The notes: a model not told the origin generated them from the sequence alone. A stretch of DNA of 64,000 nucleotides from Bimastos eiseni (GCA_959347315.1 OY365813.1:19293460-19357459), one strand, 5' to 3'; shown: positions 11,017-21,885, counted from the first letter of the stretch. Numbers and translations are program-made.

Positions 11017-11053
11017 TGAATGCAGCCTGGGCGACATGCCCAGGCTGCATTCA
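11017..11053. other. Perfect 16-bp hairpin
   Basis: tgaatgcagcctgggc, a 5-nt loop, then its exact reverse complement. The homologous site before locus 4 (about 19.63 kb) has a related but imperfect version, so the palindrome formed or was perfected in this copy. Confidence 0.8.
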
Positions 11054-11099
11054 CACACACTGGGTTGGTCTGGGTTGCGCGCTGTATACATATCTTAGC

Positions 11100-11989
11100 T
11101 AGGTTTGGGCAAACTAATCGACTAATCGAGTTTTACTAATCGATTAATCGAGGATCAATTTAAGACTCGATCAATCGATTAGTCGCGATTGTTCTACTAG
11201 TACGATTAGTAGACGATTAATCGATTAATCGCTTAATAGTCGATTAATCGAAGTAATTAACCGACCTTCACGTCGCATAATTACTTACAAATTTTAGGTG
11301 TTTTAACAATGCGCATGCGCCAATAGTTGCCATGCGCAGAGGTAATCACGATAACTTTTGTATGGGTTCGGCCATAGAAGTAGAATTTTCGTTTATTTTT
11401 GGACCGAAGGAATGGATCAATCGAACAATGATAATTATAATTATAATGAAGCCGCAAGCGGTCACACTCACACTGCATGTCTAATTGTTTATATATGCTT
11501 TATTTGCAAAGAAACTGCAATGAAAGATATTAAAAGGTGTCGATGTCTCAGACACCAGATGCGTGCCACTGCCTCTACGTCATTGTCAGCAGGTCAGACA
11601 CGCGCGTACAGTAAGCTAACACAGGAGTTGAAAAAAACTGTCGGCAGTCATGTGACACATCTAATTTGCAAATAGTACTGAAACATAGACAAATAATTAT
11701 TTATATCATACGCGCTATAAATAAGATTCCCATGATTAATTTATGCGGGCTACCGTGATTGAGCATTTAGTGAGGAACCGAGTCAATATCACGAGTTGTG
11801 ATATTACTAATCGAGCTAATCGAACAGTCGATCAAATCGAGCTAATCGAAAAATCGATTAGTAGGCGATTAATCGATCAATCGATTAATCGCTTACTAAG
11901 CGATTAATCGAAATAATGAAGCCTCAAACGGTCACATTGATTGACGCCTACTAATCGCGATTAATAAAGTCACTAATCGCCCAAGCCTA
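11100..11989. mobile_element. Non-autonomous hAT transposon with TCGATTAATCGA subterminal repeats
   Basis: An 890-bp insertion with ends TAGGTTTGGGC and, inverted, TAGGCTTGGGC. It is flanked by an 8-bp target duplication, ATCTTAGC at 11092-11099 and AACTTAGC at 11990-11997 (one mismatch). The uninterrupted site is visible before locus 4 near 19.67 kb (tgtatatcttagtcg). Many TCGATTAATCGA words crowd both ends, as in many hAT elements. The middle (11280-11795) encodes only a 105-codon frame at 11358-11675 with no transposase motif I can recognise. Confidence 0.75.
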
Positions 11990-12012
11990 AACTTAGCGTT
12001 GTCCATTATTAT

Positions 12013-12681
12013 ACATGATTCGGCAAAACCATAAAACTATTGTCCCATATCTCGATCCTCTTGCGTGCGATTACCTCTCGATCTCAGCTGTAAGTCCATT
12101 TAAAAGTGTTATGACTGAACGAGAATGACTGGCCAGCAGTATTTACAATAGCACAGCCTAACAGGTCGTTTGTCTAAGATAATTATTATATCAACGATCA
12201 TAGGACTTACGTACGTATCGCCGACATAACACGACGCAAGGTAAGGCGACACATTTCTAAAAGGCATGGTGAGGCTAAGGTCAAGTACAAGTAGACCAAG
12301 TTAAGGTCTTTACTCATTTATTGTCTACCTGTTCCATGGTCTTATAGACCCACCACTGGTGAATCTTTTCAACTTACTGTGCAACGTTGTGCTAAATGAT
12401 GTGCCTCATTTGTTCGTAATGACATTTAACATTACATGGGCCAGCTCTTAGAGCGCCTCTGAGAACGTGATATCTTGAAGATGCGCTATATAAATGTTTT
12501 GTTGAGGTTGCTTGTCTGAGATAATCAACCACGGAACGACCAACGTGCGTATCGTCGACATAACTCGACGTATGGACATGCGATGCATTGGAAGAGGTAA
12601 GGTAAGGAAAAGGTCAGCTCAAAGTAAACTGGAAAGGTGACGCATGGAAAAGGTAAGGTGAGGATAAGGTAAGGTTAAAGT
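12013..12681 (+). repeat. 5' module of the UGT repeat unit (locus 3), first part
   Basis: Starts directly after the hAT with atgattcggcaaaacc and contains the tgactgaacgag core, a 3' LINE-like tail (gatatcttgaagatgcgct) and a GGTAAGG-rich end. It matches 19.7-20.38 kb before locus 4. The LINE insertion at 12682 interrupts it, and it resumes at about 14064. Confidence 0.6.
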
Positions 12682-14063
12682 TAGTGATTGAATTGTTGAG
12701 GGATTTGGGAGGGTTCAACCCCACCACTTCATTGCCCACCCCCGCCAGTTAGTTTTCTACAATAACCTTGGGGTAGGTCAAGCAAGCCCAGCTCAGCTTT
12801 CAGTGGCACTCATACCCACACTTTTCCTCTACAAATTAACCCGAATACCAAATTGAGGATGGAAAAAATTCTAGGCGATATCGATCAATCAGTCAAAAAT
12901 ACTTGATACAGCGTCCCTTCAAGATATCTACTCAGAGGCGCTCCCGGCCTAACCCTCGGTTGAAAAGGACAGTTTTAAAAGATGCGTAAAATTAAGATGA
13001 GGAGTTCTTAGGTAGGAGACGAAACTTTATGGGAAGTGCATTCCAGATGGTGAGTCCCACGACCGAGAAATCCTGATTCTGCATTACGGAAGTGAGTGTA
13101 AATGGGACGATCAGGTCGCCATGAACTGCAGAGCGATGTGGTCGGCAGTGATAGGGCGACATAGCTTCAAATAAGCAGACGCAGTACCGCCAAGGCAGCG
13201 CCAAGCTAAGGCAGATACCCAAATTAAGATGCGCTGTGGTATGGGGCAACCAGTGCAGGACATCCCGCAACTTGTACTCGGATACCTGACCTGTTCTGGG
13301 AATCCCACCAATCAGTCGGGCAGCCGCACGCAAAACCCGCTCAAAACGCCCAATCCGAATTTGGGGGAGGCCAGCGTTGATTGAGAAGCAATAGTCAAGG
13401 CGACTGGTAACAAAGGCATGAACCAGAGTAGCTGCGGCGCTGAGGGTAAGAGAGCGAGATATAACTCGTAATTGGCGAAGCTGGTAAAACAACTACAAGA
13501 GATATTATTGACATGTTGAGCAAAGGTGAGTTCATGGTCAAGAGTGACCCCTTAATCCCGAACAGAGGTGGAGAAAGTGAAGAGTGGAAACTGGGAAGAG
13601 AGGGCACAGAGATCAATTTTTGCCAGCTGCTGTCTGGTGCCACGTCAGAAAAATTGCGTTTTGGATGGGCTTCGACGACATCTAGCCACCAATTAGGTCC
13701 ATAGCAAACTGCATTGAGCGGGCAGCAGCGACGGCATTTGCCGCAAAACAGTGAACGAAAGCCTGGGTGTCGTCTGCATAAATTTGGCTCAGTGCACCAC
13801 AAGAAGACAAGAGAAGTCCGACTTCAGACGTGTACAAGATGTTTAGTAATAAACCTAGTACAAGAACCTGGGGTAGTCCAAATGGGGCTGGGGCCCATTG
13901 GGACCTAGTCGACCCGGATACAACACAATAAGTGCGGTCACATAGGAAGGAACGGCTCCAGTCAAGAGGTTTGCAAGCAAGGCCAAGGACGTAGAAAGGC
14001 GAAGTAACAGAATGTCTTGATCAACCGAGTCGATGACGGCACTAACATCGAACCGGGCCATAA
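12682..14063 (-). mobile_element. 5'-truncated CR1-like LINE with decayed reverse transcriptase
   Basis: Minus-strand remnant of a non-LTR retrotransposon inserted in the 5' module of locus 3. Reading from 14061 down, AVIDSVDQDILLLRL matches RT motif A (usual AFDTVDH). A YADDT catalytic box is encoded at 13769-13780. The frame at 12992-13492 carries the C-terminal RT signature VHAFVTSRLDYC followed by LRAAARLIGG and TIWNALP. The parts lie in different frames, so indels have broken the gene. The 3' end faces left (12.68 kb). The homologous locus-4 module near 20.37 kb lacks it, so it inserted after the locus 3/4 duplication. Confidence 0.85.
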
Positions 14064-14400
14064 GAGTAGAATAAGGTCAGGGTAGAAGTGAACTGAGTCA
14101 AGGTAGTTGCTGGTTTTATGCGCACCTTTAAATGGCGTCTTAATCCGAGTCCGGAATCGATAGTATGTAGTATCAAGGAACTGTTAATATCATTGCTCAG
14201 TTGCTTCAACAACATTAGTAGTTTTAGCGTTTAGCGACATCTTGGGGCTTCCGATAGTACCTGGTGTATCACAATATAAAAATTTCTAAAGTCATGAGCA
14301 TAACACCAGATTAATCAGAAGTGCTGAGTCGTGTCAGATATATATTTTCACTATGCTATCTCACGATTGCTTCCCGTTGAGTTTTATGAATTAATGTGTT
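14064..14400 (+). repeat. 5' module (locus 3), second part
   Basis: Continues the module after the LINE: gtcaaggtagttgctggttt, then the ttgctcagttgcttcaaca and tttagcgacatcttg words also present before loci 1, 4, 7 and 11. Confidence 0.55.
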
Positions 14401-14509
14401 AACAAGTATGATTCGTAGTCATTACAGGAACGATGATGCCTATTCTGTGTCGATAAGAAACACTCGCATCGGTTGTTCCGGATACTTTTATGTTGCTTTA
14501 TAAAGCTGG

Positions 14510-14745
14510 TGCTCGACAGTGCCGCGGTTAATGTGTTGAGCTGTCAATCGAGAGGTTCGTATGTCAGCCAGGGTAAAACGATCTGTGATCCACTTGTGAC
14601 CATTTGCAAACTCCTCTATTTTAAGTACACCGGCTGTATAAAGTCGATGGAGAGATGCGACGGCACAGAGTGGGGCGTGATCACCCGCAAACATATGCCA
14701 AGGCAAAGAAAACGAAGTCACTCACACCTCACGCCCATGGTAGCT
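14510..14745 (+). repeat. tRNA-derived SINE (5'-flank family), locus 3
   Basis: Shows cagtgccgcggttaatgtg (box A-like), gaggttcgtatgtc (box B-like), and the shared body up to gcccatggtagc. Confidence 0.5.
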
Positions 14746-14779
14746 CCCCTCGTTCAAGCTTCTGGAAAAGTTTGATTGA

Positions 14780-14990
14780 TTGTTCTTTCTCTTCTTCTAC
14801 TTATCTTCCTCTTCCTCATCCACTTCCTCCACCAAGACTACTACGACCACAACTGCTTTCTCAATCACTACTAATACTAATACTTCCCTTTCCACCACCA
14901 CAACAACTGCAATTACTTCCACGACCACTACTACCACTACAATGACCTCCTCATTTTCTGCTACCACTATATCTTCTTCATCAAAATCCT
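14780..14990 (+). repeat. CTT/CCT then ACN trinucleotide tract before locus 3
   Basis: Degenerate triplet run with the same position and composition as the tracts before loci 2, 4 and 7. The Thr/Ser-rich and Val-rich open frames are repeat artefacts. Confidence 0.6.
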
Positions 14991-15055
14991 CTGATTCTCC
15001 CCTCATCCCCTTCCTCAATTCAGATGAATTTTTGTTACGTGTATGTAATGTTAAA

Positions 15056-15064
15056 CTTTAGAAG
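15056..15064 (+). promoter_or_regulatory. Putative 3' splice site, AG 10 nt before the ATG (locus 3)
   Basis: ctttagaag ends in AG at 15063-15064, and attacaatcg (10 nt) precedes ATG 15075. It makes the in-frame ATG at 15024 intronic. Confidence 0.6.
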
Positions 15065-15074
15065 ATTACAATCG

Positions 15075-16631
15075 ATGGGTGCAAAGATGATGTATCACCT
15101 AGTGATTGCATGGATCTTACTGGACACCTTTCAAGCTGCAACTGGGGCAAAGATCCTCATGAAATCTCCTCAAGCCGGCAGTCACATCTTAGAACATATT
15201 TCACTCGGAGAAGAACTAGCTTCGAGAGGTCATGAAGTTTATATTGCAATTGCGTCACGCTACCCTAAAATGGACAACATTGAGAAACGAGGAATCAAGA
15301 CGCTGCCTTATCACTTTCCCGATGGAGTATTGTACGGCGTCTCGGAGGAAGCGGAGAAATTTGTGGCGGAAGTCATATTTGACCCGAACGAGGACAAGCT
15401 GGCTCTCTCAGCTAAAGTAGCAATTCAGAGCATCAATGATGACTGTGGCTACATGATGGCGGATGAGACTTTTCTGGAGAATGTGAGACAATTGAAGTTC
15501 GACATAGCGATCGTGGAACCGTTCTTTCTCTGTTCTTGCAACCTGATTCTGCCAAAATACTTCGAAATACCTTTCGCCTCGAATGCTGGGCTTTTCATTC
15601 CGTGGAACATTCGCATCCCAGCACTTCCGTCATTCGCCAATTTCATGTCTGCATGGACGGATTTGGCTGATATTACGCTGACATCTAGACTGAGTAACTT
15701 ATTCACATATGTCTTCTTTGATGCCATGCTCTCCCGTTACGCACCAGAAAACAATACCCTCTTAGAACACTTTGCCCCAGAATACAAATCGTGGAACGAT
15801 ATCCTGCGTCAATCGGAGCTGTTCTTGGTAGGGCGTGATCATCACCTCGATGCTCCAATTCCAGCAATGCCGAACTATATCTCGGTGGCTGGACTGACAA
15901 CCGCGAAACCAAAGAAACTACCAAAAGATTTGGAAGAATTAGCTGGAAATTCCGAGGCTATTATTCTATTGAGCTTCGGATCATCTGCCAATTACTTTCC
16001 AAAAGAAGTCATCGTTAAATTCCTGGAAGCGTTTTCTAAGCTAAATCAGACTGTTTTGGTGAAGTTTTTCATTCCCGATGGTGTCAAAGTTCCACAGAAT
16101 GTGAAGGTTTCATCGTGGCTGCCTCAGAATGACATACTCGGCCATAAGAAAACAAAGCTCTTTATTACCCATTGTGGTATAAACGGTCTGCACGAGGCGC
16201 TATATAATGGCGTTCCGATGATAGGATTTCCATTGTTTGCTGAACAACATCAGAACTGCCACCGAATCTTCAAGATGGGATTCGGGTTGGAGATGAAGAT
16301 ACAAGACTTCACATCTGATCAACTCGTCCTAAGCATCCACGAGGTTCTGAACAATCCGAAATATCGGTCAACGATTGGAAAAGCATCGGATGTGTTTCGA
16401 GATCAACCAATGAATGCTCGCCAGAGAGGAGCATTCTGGGTAGAACATGTAATCAGACATGGAGGAAAACACCTTCGAATGTTGTCAATGGATCTTCCTC
16501 TGTATCAGTTTCTCATGCTGGATGTCTTCTTCGTCATCGGTGTCGGCGTTGTTGCTGTGCTGCTTCTGCTAAGAAGTATCTTCAGGTGTCTTTGCAAAAG
16601 ATCTACACAGTCGAAGCTAAAAACCAATTGA
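15075..16631 (+). CDS. UDP-glycosyltransferase, array member 3 (intact)
   Basis: 518-residue UGT with the standard array architecture: signal peptide ending near ATG/AKI, GSH histidine, IVEPFFLCSC around the Glu partner-acid position, signature FITHCGINGLHEALYNGVP with AEQHQN, C-terminal membrane segment and KLKTN tail. Closest to member 4: the two share MGAKMMYHLVIAWILL and the unusual IASRYPKMDN where others read IGSRY. The signature has GLHEA as in members 4, 7 and 9, while members 1, 2 and 8 have GQHEA. An upstream in-frame ATG (15024) lies before the inferred splice acceptor, so 15075 is the start. The 5' flank is the most disrupted of the array: a hAT and a LINE sit between its candidate promoter and the coding exon, so its expression may differ. 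Confidence 0.94.
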   Translation: MGAKMMYHLVIAWILLDTFQAATGAKILMKSPQAGSHILEHISLGEELASRGHEVYIAIASRYPKMDNIEKRGIKTLPYHFPDGVLYGVSEEAEKFVAEVIFDPNEDKLALSAKVAIQSINDDCGYMMADETFLENVRQLKFDIAIVEPFFLCSCNLILPKYFEIPFASNAGLFIPWNIRIPALPSFANFMSAWTDLADITLTSRLSNLFTYVFFDAMLSRYAPENNTLLEHFAPEYKSWNDILRQSELFLVGRDHHLDAPIPAMPNYISVAGLTTAKPKKLPKDLEELAGNSEAIILLSFGSSANYFPKEVIVKFLEAFSKLNQTVLVKFFIPDGVKVPQNVKVSSWLPQNDILGHKKTKLFITHCGINGLHEALYNGVPMIGFPLFAEQHQNCHRIFKMGFGLEMKIQDFTSDQLVLSIHEVLNNPKYRSTIGKASDVFRDQPMNARQRGAFWVEHVIRHGGKHLRMLSMDLPLYQFLMLDVFFVIGVGVVAVLLLLRSIFRCLCKRSTQSKLKTN

Positions 16632-16775
16632 TTTTATTTTGCCATTTATTATGTGATCATATCATATTATTTGAAGCTAATAACATTGTGAAGTACACTA
16701 GGAGCATCTCGGCGACGTGCAGACTGTTGAAACTGCATTGCATGTCATCAGTTATCATTATTAGTTTTAATGGAC

Positions 16776-16817
16776 AATAAATTTAAATTAATGGTACCCA
16801 TCTGGCTGACGAATAAA
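16776..16817 (+). terminator. Two polyadenylation signals after member 3
   Basis: AATAAA at 16776-16781 and 16812-16817, about 145 and 180 nt after the stop. These are the clearest poly(A) signals close to any intact array gene. Confidence 0.5.
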
Positions 16818-17355
16818 GATAACCACAATTATGACATCAGCTTTAATAATGGAGGTGTATCAGAATTAAGTAGTGGCTTCTGATGTATTAATGGCGATGT
16901 TCAGCTTAAGTTCGCATTGTTCATCTTTTAGTGATTTTGTCTGCATTAATGTTTTCCTCTTATTGGTGACTGCATTTGAGCTCGGATAAGATGAATAAAT
17001 ATTGTAATGGCGCTAAATGAATTTTTGTGCGTCAATGTTCTTAGGTTGAAAGCACATTGAAACGGACATGTATTTCCAGACTTCGATCTGCTTTTTAAAC
17101 GTTTCCAACGGGAGAGCTAAATATTTAATTAGTGACTATAATTAAGTCAAAAGGACAACTTGACAATATCTAATGTACAAGGCATCAACCGATGGCGCAC
17201 CAAAATATGGCCTAATGGGCTCAATATCCTGAAGATCAGTTGAATAAGGAGGCACTTTCTAGTAATCTAGTTGACCAACTGCTTAGAGTACGTAATAGCC
17301 ACGTGAAAGCAGTATAGGAACAACTTGTAAAGTATCAGTGAAATTTCACAATTAA
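16818..17355. other. Intergenic 3' flank of locus 3
   Basis: AT-rich DNA resembling the distal 3' flanks of other loci (for example cttgacaatatctaatg and caaggcatcaaccg, also near 28.0, 30.1, 46.2 and 52.2 kb). No gene seen. Confidence 0.45.
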
Positions 17356-17516
17356 ACAATGAGAATAATTTTGAAAAGATAAGAGAGGGTAATTGCCACA
17401 TGGAAACATTAAGAACAATTTGGAGAAGATGAGTGAATATTCACATGGAAATAGTTAGAACAATTTGGAAAAAGTAAAAGAAGGTAATTTCCACATGGAA
17501 ATATTCAGAATAAAAT
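17356..17516. repeat. Degenerate tandem repeat of about 55 bp, three units
   Basis: Units contain caatttggaaaa...gtaatttccacatggaaa with substitutions. Single related units occur near 10.03 kb and 52.33 kb, so it is an expansion of array flank sequence. Confidence 0.6.
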
Positions 17517-17619
17517 GGTTGAGATAGGAGCAATTTGGAAATTGTTGTTAGGTGATTGTATTTTTGATCCACAGCAACATTCGACGGCAATTCTTGTTTG
17601 CTCCGCATAAACATACGTA

Positions 17620-18009
17620 TCTTACCACATACGTGTATGAATGGCCGTTTGTCGTTATATACTTGTAAATGGGTCAATGAAAAAAATCTCATATAAATTG
17701 AAGTGAATCTGACAAAGACGGGATTTGTTCAATAGCAGTACAAACCTAAGCGCGACAAGTTCTAGACTACGATCATTTCAGGCAACCAGTGCCTGAGAGA
17801 GCAGCAAATGTAAGCAGAATTACTTCAAGAGTTGAGCCGAATGAACGTGTTTTTTTAATGCAAAGTCATGCTAGAGCACTTTAAGCTTGGCCAGAACGAG
17901 TGTGGCCTGGTCGTGAATAAAGACACGAGGCCAAAATCATTAAGATGAACTCGTTGCTGATACGATGACAGTCTATTAACGGGGCCTGTCGAAGATTGAC
18001 AGTTATTGG
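17620..18009 (+). repeat. 3' module of locus 3, left part
   Basis: Copy of the 3' module (tggccgtttgtcgttatata, gtcatgctagagcac, cttggccagaacg, gaagattgacagttattgg) interrupted by the hAT at 18010. Confidence 0.6.
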
Positions 18010-18908
18010 CAGTGGCGCGTTTACCTATAGGCCCACTAGAAGCGCGCCTAGGGCCCCAAATCTCAGAGGGCCCCTAAATGAATGAAAGCATCTTGCAATC
18101 ATACAAAATAACAATTTTCACGTTTGAATTGTTTTAAATATACTATATTCTTTAAATTTTTTCTTGAGAAGAATTCACAGGGAAGTGTATTGTTGTAATT
18201 CATAATGCTTTGTTTATTTCAATATATATTGGCTTTATTAGCTATCTTGGTAAACTGTGTAATTTAATGTAATGCAATGTAATGTAATCAAGCGTTCATA
18301 GCGCCGCTCAAATCAGCAGCGCTCTAAACGGGCGTCTGTGCGTGGGAACAGAAAGGTGTGTTATGAGCGTCTTCGCTTTCCGAAGTTGGCTCATAAATAT
18401 TCTTGTGCTCAATATTACATTTTTATATTAAAATCTGATAACCTAAAATCCATTAAAGTAGCTTCTATAACTAATCATAATTAGCGTCAATAACACCCAA
18501 AAAGGCTTCCAGTTCAAATTTCCATTGCGCTCCGCTGCGCAAGCGGAATTATTTCTCTCCCGTGCGCGGACTGCTATCCGACAGCGTCGTGCTTTCTCTC
18601 TGGATGGTCCGGTGACGTAGAACGGCCTTCCAGTGACACTGCGTCTCACGCCCATAGGTCAATCTGAATCTGCTATTTTCTTCTCTGACCGTAAGACTTG
18701 TTGCTTGACAGAGGCAAGGCTGGGAGATCTTATGAGTGGACGGCATTTTAAAAGGCGTTATATAAAACTGCTGTTATAATAATAATTTTGTGGGCTTTTG
18801 GACACGATAGTTTGAATACCACCAGAGTCTCAGACTCAGTGGTCAAATTCAGAAGGGCCCCAAAAAATAGTTGCGCCGAGGGCCCCGTTTTCTGTAAATG
18901 CGCCTCTG
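18010..18908. mobile_element. Non-autonomous hAT transposon, 899 bp
   Basis: Ends are CAGTGGCGCGTTTAC and, inverted, CAGAGGCGCATTTAC, typical of hAT. A perfect 8-bp target duplication GTTATTGG lies at 18002-18009 and 18909-18916. Uninterrupted copies of the target (gacagttattggcaga) occur in other 3' modules. GGGCCCC words lie just inside both ends. The centre holds no transposase. Overlapping minus-strand frames at 18443-18746 have no recognisable domain. Confidence 0.85.
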
Positions 18909-19089
18909 GTTATTGGTAGAATTAACGGTCGTTAGGTCGGACCAAGGGACACGAGTGCTCGTTTGATTATAGATAACGAGGAGCCGAGGAAATATACGCA
19001 TCAATTTAGCTGGGGAGTTAATAGCCCACCACGTCAGTCGATTTGTACGACAACTCTCATAAATTTCTCAACAACCGGCTCAACTGACG
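18909..19089 (+). repeat. 3' module of locus 3, right part
   Basis: Module resumes after the hAT: agaattaacggtcgttaggt, then gccgaggaaatatacgcatc and tcagtcgatttgtacg. Confidence 0.55.
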
Positions 19090-19205
19090 GGGACGCTGAA
19101 GCCAATTGGTTAAAGGCCTCGCTCTGTAACGACGACAGTGCCGGTTTGAGTCTTCCTTTGACCACTACTGCAATTTAACTTGAGCAAATCCTTCACTCAT
19201 AATTG
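19090..19205 (+). repeat. tRNA-derived SINE (3'-module family)
   Basis: Box A-like gccaattggttaaaggcctc, box B-like ccggtttgagtc, then a conserved tail (tgaccactactgcaat ... gagcaaatccttcactc). Related copies lie at 38.45, 47.42, 53.04 and, inverted, 60.25 kb. Confidence 0.65.
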
Positions 19206-19659
19206 CTAAAAGATTTCGTGCTAATTGAATGCTGAGGTGAACACTTCGAACATGCTATGAGCTGAACTATTTAACACAATTCCTTTACGGTCATTGCACA
19301 GAGACCATAAAAGGTGTGGCTTCCTTTCAAACGGGCGAGCGATTGTGAAGGATATCACATCGTCAAGTCCTTATTTCATTATAATATGGGCCGTACAGAA
19401 ATCACGAAACATTTAACTCACTCAAATGACCAGAACGCATCTGTAACTCACTGTCTCCCTCGTCCCCTCTGTCTGTCTCTCTCTGTCTCTGTCTCTATCT
19501 CTATCTCTCTCAGTGTCTCTCTATATTTGTGACCACATATGTACAAAGTATACATACATTTATTAATTGCATTCATGTATATGTCGTTTCGTATCAATTA
19601 AACAGGTCTCTGCCCTACTATTGCTTTCACTGGATGCCGCCTGGGCATGTCGCCTGGGT
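19206..19659. other. Intergenic with a short (TC)n tract
   Basis: A CT-rich run with TCTGTCTC/CTATCTCT words lies at about 19460-19527. No gene or element recognised. Confidence 0.5.
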
Positions 19660-20690
19660 TGCCCGCTGTATATCTTAGTCGTCAGCCCCTGGCGTTGCCT
19701 ATTATTATTATACATGATTCAGCAAAACTATCGGCCCATATCTCGATCCTCTTGCGTGCGAATACCTCTCGATCCCAGCTCTAAGTCCATTTCAAGCGTG
19801 TTTTGACTGAACGAGAATGACAGGCCAGCAGTATTTACAATCGGATAACCTTACACGTCGTTCGTCTAAGATATATCAGTGATCGTAGGACTAACGTACA
19901 CTAACGTACGTATCGCCGAAAACACGACGTAAGGATAAGCTACGCATTGGAAGAGATACGGTGAGGATTAGGTAAAGCAAAAGTATAAGTAAACCAAGTT
20001 ACAGTAGTCACTCATATGTTGTCCACCTGTGTCGTGCTCTTATAGACGTTATAAGTTACCGCGCTTGTGCGTGAGCACACAACTGGTGGCTCTTTTCAAC
20101 TTACTGTGCAATGTAGAGCTAATTGATGTGCTTTATGATATTTAACACCACATAGGCCAGCTCGTAGAACGCCTCTGAAAACGTGATATCTTGAAGATGC
20201 GCTGTATATGTGTTATTGTTGAGGTTGCCTCTCTGAGATTGTCGACCGTCGTGCCACTAGCGTACGTATCGTCGACATAACTCGACGAATGGATAGGTTA
20301 ATGTTTTTCATTGGAAGAGGCGACGTTAGGAAAAGGTGAGGTCATTCAACTGTAAAGTAAGGTGAGGATAAGGTAAGATTAAAGTAAACATTAAAGGTGA
20401 TCCGTGGAAAAGGTATACAGATGAGGAAAAGGTGCTGTTAAAGTAAGCTACAAAGGGAACGCATGGAAGAAAAGTAAGGTGAGCATCAGGTAAGGTTAAA
20501 TTGGACTGTGTTAAGGTAATTGCGAATTTTCTGCGCACCTATAATATGGTCACATAGCCTCCATCCTGAATTTATACTACCTAACATATAGAAACGGCTA
20601 ATGTCATTGTTCAATTGCTTTAGTAACATTAGTAGGTTTTGCGTTTAACGACATCTTGTGGCTGTCAGGCTCTTGACGTAGAACGTACTC
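19660..20690 (+). repeat. 5' module of the UGT repeat unit (locus 4)
   Basis: The longest undisturbed module copy. It has ctgtatatcttagtcg at the site where the locus-3 copy carries the hAT, the atgattcagcaaaact core, a LINE-tail-like gatatcttgaagatgcgctg, and a GGTAAGG/GGTGAGG-rich run at 20.3-20.5 kb (where the locus-3 copy carries the LINE). It ends with tttaacgacatcttgtgg. Confidence 0.6.
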
Positions 20691-20885
20691 GACACCTTAA
20701 TCCTGATCTCCATATTTCTAAAGTTATCAGCATAGCACCGGATTAATCACAAGACTGCGTCGTGTCAGATGTATATATTTCAACTATGCTGTATCACCAC
20801 TGCTAACCGATGAGTTTTATGAGCTAATATATGAACAGGTGTGAACGTATTTCGCACGTTGTATAGTTCAAGTTGTATTAATCGT

Positions 20886-20887
<2 letters not shown>

Positions 20888-20930
<43 letters not shown>
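20888..20930. repeat. (TA)n microsatellite
   Basis: About 21 perfect TA units. The following 20931-21330 has no recognisable element, although a minus-strand frame spans part of it. Confidence 0.9.
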
Positions 20931-20934
<4 letters not shown>

Positions 20935-21414
20935 TGAGGATATCTTTAGTGCAAGGCGTGAGCGTAGCGACGATCGATTTGTATTCGCTAGCCGCAGCTG
21001 CTGTTTTCGACTGTATCACACCTGTACTGATGCAAGATTGCGCGCGAAATTTGTAGAGAGTTGCAATTTTAGTTGTCGTACGCTCTTTTAGACCTGATGG
21101 AGTTTTAGCATTGTGTGCTGTTTTCGTTGATAATTGCAACTTCTGTTTTGGATGACATTTTTGGTTGAAAGTAATAAGAAAAGTTAAAAGAAATCGGAGT
21201 TGTTTTCTTGATTAGAAATACAGTTAAAAAGTCGATCGATAGTTAGGGAAGAGGCGAAATCTGAAAGTTGGTCCGTTTGCTGGAAAGAGAGAAAACAGGT
21301 TGACAACAGGCATGACTTAGAATGATTTACAGGAACGATTATGCATATTCCTCGCAGATAAGAAACACCCGAGTCGGTTTTGCCGGAGAATTTTACAATG
21401 CTTTTCAAAGCTGG

Positions 21415-21650
21415 TGCTCGATGGTTCAACAGTGTCTAGTATGTTGAACTGTGAAATCAAGAAGTCGCAAGTTCAAATATGAGTCATGGCAAAAATGCGG
21501 ATCGAGATTTCTGATCCACCTGTGTCCCGTTGCAAACTACTCTGCAGATGGAGAGAAGCGACGACACGGAATGTATGCGCTGAGGCAAAGAAAGTGAGTA
21601 CGCTCACACTTCATGTCAATGGCTGCCTTAAGGCATGCTTGACCGGCTTC
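21415..21650 (+). repeat. tRNA-derived SINE (5'-flank family), locus 4
   Basis: Shared body: gcaagttcaaatatgag (box B-like), gcggatcgagatttctgatc, and tail caatggctgcctt. Confidence 0.5.
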
Positions 21651-21654
21651 TTCT

Positions 21655-21795
21655 ATATATCTTAATCTACCTCATCCTCCTCATCCACTAAGACTACAGT
21701 CACTACTGCTAAAACCACTTACACAACCACAACTGCCACAACACCACTACCACCACAACAACCACCACCTCTTCTGTGTTACCACTATAACTTTT
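21655..21795 (+). repeat. ACN trinucleotide tract before locus 4
   Basis: Degenerate ACC/ACA/ACT triplets, same position as before loci 2, 3 and 7. Confidence 0.6.
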
Positions 21796-21876
21796 TCATC
21801 GAAATCCTCTGATTCTCTCCCCTCATCCGTTTCCTCAATTCAGTGGAAATTTGTTTTACATGTGTGTAATGTTTAA

Positions 21877-21885
21877 CTTCAGAAG
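21877..21885 (+). promoter_or_regulatory. Putative 3' splice site, AG 10 nt before the ATG (locus 4)
   Basis: acttcagaag ends in AG at 21884-21885, and attccaatca precedes ATG 21896. Confidence 0.6.

Noticed and set aside
10683..11050. Ser/Leu-, Thr/His- and Cys/Val-rich frames
   Set aside because: Direct translation of the TC/AC microsatellite.
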